Source: Nocardia sp. NRRL S-836 (lineage in GTDB: Bacteria > Actinomycetota > Actinomycetes > Mycobacteriales > Pseudonocardiaceae). From it: a stretch of DNA of 64,000 bases. Shown piece by piece: positions 58,962 to 64,000 of the stretch. The notes beneath the pieces were generated by a model, which did not search any database, had not been told where the DNA came from, and saw only the letters and a program-made list of their open reading frames with translations. The position numbers and the translations under genes are program-made. Position 1 is the stretch's first letter. Every line of letters starts with the position of its first letter. The stretch is from positions 73,971-137,970 of the forward strand of contig NZ_LGDY01000080.1 in NCBI RefSeq assembly GCF_001279525.1. The letters are read 5' to 3'.

Positions 58962-60557
58962 GTGGCACTCTCGATTCCCGGACTGCTGTGCGACCGCGTC
59001 ACCCGCACGCCCGACGGCGAGGCAATGCGGTACCGCGACGGCGCCGGATGGGTCTCGCTGACCTGGGCACAGCTGCAGGACCGGGTGGCGCGCGTCGCGT
59101 TCGGCCTGCGCGAGCTGGGCCTCGGGCGCGGTGACCGGGTCGCGCTGATGGGCAGCACCACCATCGAGTGGATCATCGCCGACCTGGCCGTGCTCGCCGC
59201 TGGCGGCGCGACCACCACGATCTACCCGAACAGCACCGCCGCCGAGGTCGCGCACATCGTCGCGGACTCCGGCAGCAGGATCGTCGTGGCCGAGACCGAC
59301 GAGCACGCGGCGATGGTCCAGGACGCCCGGGTCCTGCGGTTCGCCGAGATGCCGGAGGGTGACGGCGACTACTCGGCGTTGATCGCCGCGCTCCAGCCGT
59401 CCGACCTGGCGACGTTGATCTACACCTCCGGCACGACGGGCCTGCCCAAGGGCGTTGAGCTCACCCACGACAACTGGCTGACGACCGCCGAGGCCCTCGC
59501 CACGCTGGACATCCTGCGGGACGACGACCTGCACTTCCTGTGGCTGCCGCTGGCCCACTCGTTCGGCAAGGTGCTGACCGTGGCCATGATGGCCGCCGGG
59601 GTGCCGACCGCCGTCGACGGCGCGGTGGAGCGGATCGTGGACAACCTCGGTGAGCTGCGGCCGTCGATCGTCGCCGCCGCGCCGCGGATCTTCGAGAAGA
59701 TCCACGGCCGGATCGTGGCCGGGGTCCGGGAGAAGGGCGGCATCGCGGAGCGGATCTTCACCTGGGCGGACCGCGACCACGGCCCGGCGACCGCCTGGCT
59801 GGCCGATCGACTGGTGCACGCCAAGCTGCGCGCCAAGGTCGGTGGCCGCATCCGCTACTTCATCTCGGGCTCCGCGCCGCTCGCTCCCGAGATCGCGGAG
59901 TTCTTCGCGCGAGCGGGACTGCCCATTCTGGAGGGCTACGGCCTGACCGAGTCGTCCGCGGCCACGTTCGTCAACCGCCCCGGCTCCGTCAAGATCGGCA
60001 CGGTCGGGCCGCCGATCCCCGGTACGCAGGTCCGGATCGCGGCCGACGGCGAGGTGCTGATCAAGGGACCCGGTGTGATGCGCGGCTACCACAACAGGGC
60101 CGCCGAGACGGCCGAGACCCTGGTCGACGGCTGGTTGCACACCGGTGACATCGGGGAGCTCGACGAGCTGGGCCGGTTGACGATCACCGACCGCAAGAAG
60201 GAGCTGATCAAGACCTCCGGCGGCAAGTACGTGGCGCCCGCACGGATCGAGTCGCTGCTCAAGGCCGCGTCGCCGTACATCGGCAACGCGATCGTGCACG
60301 GAGACCGGAGGAAGTACTGCGTGGCGCTGGTGACGCTGGACCCCGACACCTCGGCGGGCCTGTCCGACGTCCAGGCGGAGGTCGGGCGGGCGGTCGAGCA
60401 GGTGAACGGTCAGCTGGCCCGGCACGAGCAGCTCAAGCGGTTCGCCGTGCTGGAGCACGATTTCAGCGTCGAGGACGCGTTGCTGACCACGTCGCTGAAG
60501 CCGCGCCGCAGGGAGATCGAAAAGCGCTACGAATCGGTGCTCGACGGTCTCTACTGA
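58962..60557 (+). CDS. Long-chain fatty acyl-CoA/AMP ligase (FadD-like)
   Basis: Adenylate-forming enzyme of 531 residues that activates a carboxylic acid with ATP and transfers it to CoA. Motifs: IYTSGTTGLPKGVELTH (phosphate loop), GYGLTESSA (A5), GWLHTGDIGEL and the hinge TDRKKELIKTSGGKYVAP. The C-terminal subdomain has the Lys needed for adenylation. GTG 58962 follows AGAGGGGA with suitable spacing. It is monocistronic, between a divergent glycosyltransferase and a regulator. Long-chain specificity is the likeliest by general similarity; an acyl-ACP ligase role cannot be excluded. Confidence 0.9.
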   Translation: MALSIPGLLCDRVTRTPDGEAMRYRDGAGWVSLTWAQLQDRVARVAFGLRELGLGRGDRVALMGSTTIEWIIADLAVLAAGGATTTIYPNSTAAEVAHIVADSGSRIVVAETDEHAAMVQDARVLRFAEMPEGDGDYSALIAALQPSDLATLIYTSGTTGLPKGVELTHDNWLTTAEALATLDILRDDDLHFLWLPLAHSFGKVLTVAMMAAGVPTAVDGAVERIVDNLGELRPSIVAAAPRIFEKIHGRIVAGVREKGGIAERIFTWADRDHGPATAWLADRLVHAKLRAKVGGRIRYFISGSAPLAPEIAEFFARAGLPILEGYGLTESSAATFVNRPGSVKIGTVGPPIPGTQVRIAADGEVLIKGPGVMRGYHNRAAETAETLVDGWLHTGDIGELDELGRLTITDRKKELIKTSGGKYVAPARIESLLKAASPYIGNAIVHGDRRKYCVALVTLDPDTSAGLSDVQAEVGRAVEQVNGQLARHEQLKRFAVLEHDFSVEDALLTTSLKPRRREIEKRYESVLDGLY

Positions 60558-60742
60558 CCTGCCCGGCTCATTCGGGTCGAAATAGGAGGTCGTTTGGCCG
60601 TGACCGGCAGAAAGTGAATTCCTGCAGGTTCTTCTGCATGGTTCGCGGGTGGGTGTGTTCCTAGGTTTCTCCTCGTATCCGGCTGTCACATTTCCTTCCT
60701 GCACACGGATCACCGCCGTGCGCCGCCGTCCAGGAGACGAAG

Positions 60743-62077
60743 ATGACCTGTTGCGAACCCGACCTGACCGGCAGAGCGGTGGTCCGTCCCGAGATCGAGG
60801 CGTCGTGGCGCCGCTCGCGGCGGGTCGGCCTGAGCCCGTTGAGCGAGGTGGGCGTGCGGCCGGTGCGGGCCGTGCCGTCCAGCCACCCCCTGCGGCGGCT
60901 GGCCGCGGACGTCCTGAACGGGTTCGAGAAGGACATCTCCGGCAGCCCGTTCACCGCCGTTCTCGCGGACGCGGCAGGGGTGATCGTGGACCGGCGGCCC
61001 GGCCTGCCCCAGCTGGTCACCGAGCTCGACGCAGCCGGTGTGGTGGTCGGCCGGCAGTTCACCGAACCTCTCACCGGGACCAACTCGATCTCGCTGACCA
61101 TCGAGCTGGGCCGGCCGGTCGCGGTGATCGGCACGGAGCACTTCCTCATGCGGTTCAAGGACTTCGCCTGCTACGGGTACCCCATCACCGCCCCGTCGAC
61201 CGGACGGCTGGCCGGGGTGCTCGCCCTCGTCTGCCCCCTCGACATGGCCAGCCCGCTCAGCCTTCCGCTGCTGCGGCGGTTCGCGGAGGAGATCGAGCAC
61301 CGCATCCGGCTGGGCGCTCCGGCGGGCCAGCCGAGGGTCCCGGTCGTGGACGCCCGGCTGCCGCACTACCGGCGGCGGCGCCTGCCCGTGCTGGTCGCGG
61401 GTGAGCCCGGCACCGGCCGGACCACGGCCGTGCGGCAGCTGGCCGGGACGAACGCGGTCCTGCGGCTCGACCTGACCCGTCCCGGGCACGAGCAGCTGGC
61501 GGCCCGGCACCCCGGTCTCGTCGTGGTCGAGAACATCGACGCGCTCGGTTCGGCCGAGGTGGTGAAGCTCGCGCACCTGCTCGACGCGGGCACCTGCTGG
61601 ATCGCGTTGACCAGCGGACCGCTGGCCGAGCTGGACGACAACGGCCGCGCGTTCGCGGCGCGGTGCGTCGGCCGGGTCGAGCTGCCGCCGCTGCGCACCA
61701 GGCTGGACGACCTGCCCGCGCTCGTGAACGACCACCTGGCGGCGCTGGGCGCGACCGGTCGCCTGCGCTTCGCCGACTCGGCGTGGAAAGCGCTGCGGCG
61801 GCACACGTGGCTGGACAACTTCCGCGAGCTGCACGACCTCGTCGAGCACCTGCTCGCGCTGCGCACGGCCGGCGAGATCACCGTCCACGACCTGCCCGAA
61901 CGCTTCCGCAACGACTTCGCCAAGCAGCCCAGGAGCCTCATGGCGAAGACCGAGTACGAACTGATCATCAAGACGCTGCGCACGTGCGGGGGCAACCGCG
62001 TGAAGGCCGCCGAGCACCTGGGCATCAGCCGTTCGACGTTGCACCGCCGGTTGCGCTCCTTCGGCATCGCCGCGTGA
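60743..62077 (+). CDS. AcoR-like regulator: GAF domain, degenerate AAA core, Fis-type HTH
   Basis: A 444-residue DNA-binding protein laid out like bacterial enhancer-binding proteins. Residues about 20-190 are an N-terminal sensor (ISGSPFTAVLADAAGVIV; GTNSISLTIELGRPVAV), then a shortened ATPase-like region with a Walker A-like GEPGTGRTT and LVVVENIDAL, and a Fis-type HTH at the end (GGNRVKAAEHLGISRSTLHRRL). The GAFTGA loop used to contact sigma-54 is not seen, consistent with actinobacteria lacking sigma-54. ATG 60743 follows AGGAGA. It may regulate the upstream ligase or the downstream remnants. Confidence 0.85.
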   Translation: MTCCEPDLTGRAVVRPEIEASWRRSRRVGLSPLSEVGVRPVRAVPSSHPLRRLAADVLNGFEKDISGSPFTAVLADAAGVIVDRRPGLPQLVTELDAAGVVVGRQFTEPLTGTNSISLTIELGRPVAVIGTEHFLMRFKDFACYGYPITAPSTGRLAGVLALVCPLDMASPLSLPLLRRFAEEIEHRIRLGAPAGQPRVPVVDARLPHYRRRRLPVLVAGEPGTGRTTAVRQLAGTNAVLRLDLTRPGHEQLAARHPGLVVVENIDALGSAEVVKLAHLLDAGTCWIALTSGPLAELDDNGRAFAARCVGRVELPPLRTRLDDLPALVNDHLAALGATGRLRFADSAWKALRRHTWLDNFRELHDLVEHLLALRTAGEITVHDLPERFRNDFAKQPRSLMAKTEYELIIKTLRTCGGNRVKAAEHLGISRSTLHRRLRSFGIAA

Positions 62078-62102
62078 CGGCATAGGTGCGAGTGGAAGCC
62101 GC

Positions 62103-63075
62103 ATGACAGCTGGCCCCGTGTCCGGAGGGGAGAACCCTCCCGACGGCCTCCTGCCCTGGCCACCGCGGCGTGCCGGCGACATCGCGGCCGAGTACCTGCC
62201 CCGGTGGGGCGGTGCGCCGATCGTGCGGGTGCGGCTGGCCGGTGGCCGGACGGCGTGGCTCGTGACGCGGCACGCCGAGGTCAGGTCGGTGTTGTCCGGA
62301 CGCGGCTTCGCCATGCGAGCCGTTCCTCTGCACCGCAACGACGAGACGGCGGTCGTCCGGGCATCGCGCATCCTCCGGCTGGACGGCGCGGAGCACCGCC
62401 GAGTTGATGCGCATCGGCATCGCGGCCCAGGACGCGAACGAGTACGCGCAGGCGGCGCTGGACCACCTGGCGAAGATCGTCCACACCAGGTCCCGCCGTC
62501 CACAGGACGACCTGATCAGCGATCTGGTCACCGGTTCCGGCCTGACCGCCGACGAGATCGCCGAACAGGGCGTGACGCTGCTGATGGCCGGGTACGAGGC
62601 GCCCGCGGGGATGATCTCGAAGGGTGCCGTCGAACTGGCCGCCGACCCCCGGCTGCGCGCCGCGCTCACCGGCGACGATCCGGACCTGCGCGCCGGCGCG
62701 GTGGACGAGCTGCTGCGCCACATCTCGATCGTCCAGTACGGCATCGACCGGGTCGCCACCGAGGACGTGGTCATCGGCGGCCACCGCATCAGGCGCGGCG
62801 AGCCCGTCATCGCGCTGCTCTCCGCCGCGAACCACGACCCGGCGTTGTCCCGCACACCTGACGAGATGAACGCGCGGTGCCCGGTGCGGGGCCACGTCGC
62901 GTTCGGCCACGGACCGCACCACTGCCTGGGATTGGAACTGGGCCGCGCGATGATCGAGGTCTCGCTCTCCCGCCTGTTCACGGAGTTCCCCGCGCTGCGC
63001 GTCGTGGACGGCGACAACCCCGAACGCGACGAGTACGTGATGGGCGGGCACCTGCGCCTGTGGGTCACGTGGTGA
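62103..63075 (+). pseudogene. Cytochrome P450 gene with internal deletion and frameshift
   Basis: Frame one, from ATG 62103, gives a P450 N-terminus ending at ILRLDGAEHRR near 62400, where the helix C region (LDxPEHxR) belongs. The rest continues in another frame from about 62404 at a point well past the helix C to G section, so roughly 100 residues are missing. The second part has the I-helix LLMAGYEAPAG (the oxygen-activating Thr is absent), ELLRHIS for the ExxR motif and an intact haem site FGHGPHHCLG. It cannot yield a normal P450. Confidence 0.8.
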
Positions 63076-63215
63076 CCTGGCCCGGCCTGTACTGCCCGAT
63101 CGAACCCGCGACGCACCCGTCGGCCGAGTGGCTCACGCGGTTCGAGCTCGTCCCGGACCCGCGGCGGCGGGCCCGGTTGGTGGCGGCGCGACTCGGTCCG
63201 CTCGCCGCGGCCTGA
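63072..63215 (+). pseudogene. Terpene synthase N-terminal stub
   Basis: GTG 63072 overlaps the P450 stop (GTGA) and opens a 47-codon frame reading WPGLYCPIEPATHP, then FELVPDPRRRARLVAARLG, which resembles the N-terminus of bacterial terpene synthases of the kind often coupled to a P450. It stops at 63213-63215, far before any metal-binding motif. It appears to be the remains of a P450-terpene synthase pair. Confidence 0.5.
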
Positions 63216-63258
63216 GCGACGAGCCGCTGACGCCGGACGAGGCGAGGAACTGCTGACG

Positions 63259-63657
63259 ATGGCGCTGACCAAGCTCGCCGACACGCTCACGGTGTCGGGT
63301 GATCCCGCGCGGTCGCTCGGCCTGCTGGACGAGGCGGAGTCGTTGTTCCGCAAGCACAGCGCGTTGATGGCAGTGTCACGGGTGCAGCGGCTGCGCGGCA
63401 TCGCGCTGCTCCGGCTGGGCCGGTGGCGGGAGGCGGAAGAACAGCTGCAGCACGGCCTCGACTCGTCGCGGGCGATCGAGGACAAGATCGAGAGCCTGGC
63501 GTGGCTCGCGGAGCTGGCCGACGAGCGCGAGGACACCGCACTGGCCCGTGAGCACAGGGTGCGGGCGCTGGCGGAGTGCGCGGGCTTCAACACCCCGATG
63601 GTGCGCAGCATGGCGGCGAAGATCGCCACCAGCCTGGGTGTCTCCCTGCCTGCCTGA
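63259..63657 (+). CDS. TPR-repeat protein, probable C-terminal remnant of an AfsR-like regulator
   Basis: A 132-residue helical protein with TPR-type repeats (LTVSGDPARSLGLLDEAESLF, LRLGRWREAEEQLQHGL, LAELADEREDTALAREHRVRA). The pattern and the ending resemble the last TPRs of the NB-ARC regulator encoded at 45526-47982. No DNA-binding or ATPase part lies upstream, where only the P450 and terpene remnants are found, so it is probably a fragment. The frame is open some codons before ATG 63259, and no ribosome site is seen. It ends directly before the convergent sigma factor stop. Confidence 0.5.
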   Translation: MALTKLADTLTVSGDPARSLGLLDEAESLFRKHSALMAVSRVQRLRGIALLRLGRWREAEEQLQHGLDSSRAIEDKIESLAWLAELADEREDTALAREHRVRALAECAGFNTPMVRSMAAKIATSLGVSLPA

Positions 63658-64000
63658 TCACCAGCCGGCGGCGGTCACGCCGTGGCCCGCGAGTGCTTCG
63701 GTCATGGCGATGGTCGCGTTGTGCACCCGTGACTTCATGGTCCCCACCGGCACCCCGATGACGGCGGCCGCGCCCTGCCGGGTGCGGTCGAGCCGGTAGA
63801 CCTGCTCCAGCGCCTGCCGCTGCGTCGGGGTGAGCCGCGCCAGCCCCTCGTCCACGACGCACCGGCTGACCACCTCGTCGGCGAAGTCGGCACCACGCCC
63901 AGGCAGCAGGTCGAAGTCGTCGTCGCCGAAGATCACCGGACGGGCCCTGTCGCGGCGGATCCAGTCGACGATCAGGTTGCGCGCCACCGTGAACAGCCAC
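63658..64000 (-). CDS. ECF-type RNA polymerase sigma factor (5' end outside window)
   Basis: The C-terminal 114 codons of a sigma-70 family member. The frame stays open to the right edge and begins WLFTVARNLIVDWIRRD, the end of region 2. A linker follows, then region 4 (LTPTQRQALEQVYRLDRTRQ, AAVIGVPVGTMKSRVHNATI), which binds the -35 element. The start lies beyond base 64000. Its stop codon directly abuts that of the TPR gene. An anti-sigma factor would normally follow, but the next genes on this strand are absent. Confidence 0.92.
   Translation of the reverse strand, partial: WLFTVARNLIVDWIRRDRARPVIFGDDDFDLLPGRGADFADEVVSRCVVDEGLARLTPTQRQALEQVYRLDRTRQGAAAVIGVPVGTMKSRVHNATIAMTEALAGHGVTAAGW

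Noticed and set aside
1..64000. CRISPR arrays, tRNA or rRNA genes, insertion sequences
   Set aside because: None found on reading: no regularly spaced repeats, no transposase-like frames with terminal repeats and no tRNA-like cloverleaf was recognised. A tRNA search program would be needed to exclude them fully.

Overview
The window is high-GC, densely packed actinomycete DNA. GTG starts, ATGA/GTGA overlaps between cotranscribed genes, LuxR/AfsR-type regulators, an ECF sigma factor and many polyketide and terpene genes all point to a filamentous actinomycete, perhaps a Pseudonocardiales member (genus is inference only). No rRNA, tRNA, CRISPR array, transposase or phage gene was seen.

Layout. 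(1) 1-4573, plus strand: the end of a fatty-acid/polyketide operon with a FabF-like ketosynthase (cut by the left edge), an acyl-CoA oxidase and an acyl-CoA carboxylase beta subunit. (2) 5009-10663: a large LAL/LuxR regulator, a decayed and an intact copy of a small secreted protein, and a convergent flavin amine oxidase. (3) 11134-20474: the five-gene enediyne core cassette unbL-unbV-unbU-pksE-TE. All genes are coupled or nearly so. The PKSE ends soon after its dehydratase and lacks a recognisable C-terminal phosphopantetheinyl transferase domain. (4) 28762-20478, minus strand: a tight operon of a VOC protein, a membrane-anchored di-heme cytochrome c, a cytoplasmic protein I do not recognise, and a complete System I cytochrome c maturation set (ccmA,B,C,D,E,F,G,H,I). 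System I is unexpected in an actinobacterium, where ResB/ResC-type System II is usual. (5) 28868-35248: small metabolic and regulatory genes (TfoX-like, AraC, HxlR, MetE-core protein with a His-rich membrane protein, SGNH hydrolase, a truncated glycosyltransferase, a methyltransferase, a Tat-exported protein). (6) 44550-35310, minus: a highly reducing iterative type I PKS with KS-AT-DH-MT-ER-KR-ACP order, coupled to an aldehyde dehydrogenase, with a small protein upstream. (7) 44736-47982: an alpha/beta hydrolase and an AfsR-like regulator.

(8) 56826-48168, minus: a nine-gene operon encoding an ABC-2 permease, PIG-L deacetylase, flippase-like membrane protein, FAD oxidoreductase, class I terpene synthase, lycopene cyclase, carotenoid cleavage dioxygenase, acetoacetate-decarboxylase-like protein and a D27-like (DUF4033) carotene isomerase. 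The last group is the enzyme logic of plant strigolactone-type apocarotenoid synthesis: ring formation, 9-cis isomerisation, then oxidative cleavage. (9) 56874-64000: an alpha/beta hydrolase, a GT4 glycosyltransferase, a fatty acyl-CoA synthetase, an AcoR-like regulator, a decaying stretch (P450 with an internal deletion, a terpene synthase stub, a TPR remnant) and the edge of an ECF sigma factor.

The two strongest leads are the Ccm/cytochrome c operon lying tail-to-tail, three bases apart, with the enediyne cassette, and the D27-CCD-cyclase operon. All functions are assigned from motifs read by eye; no database search was possible.
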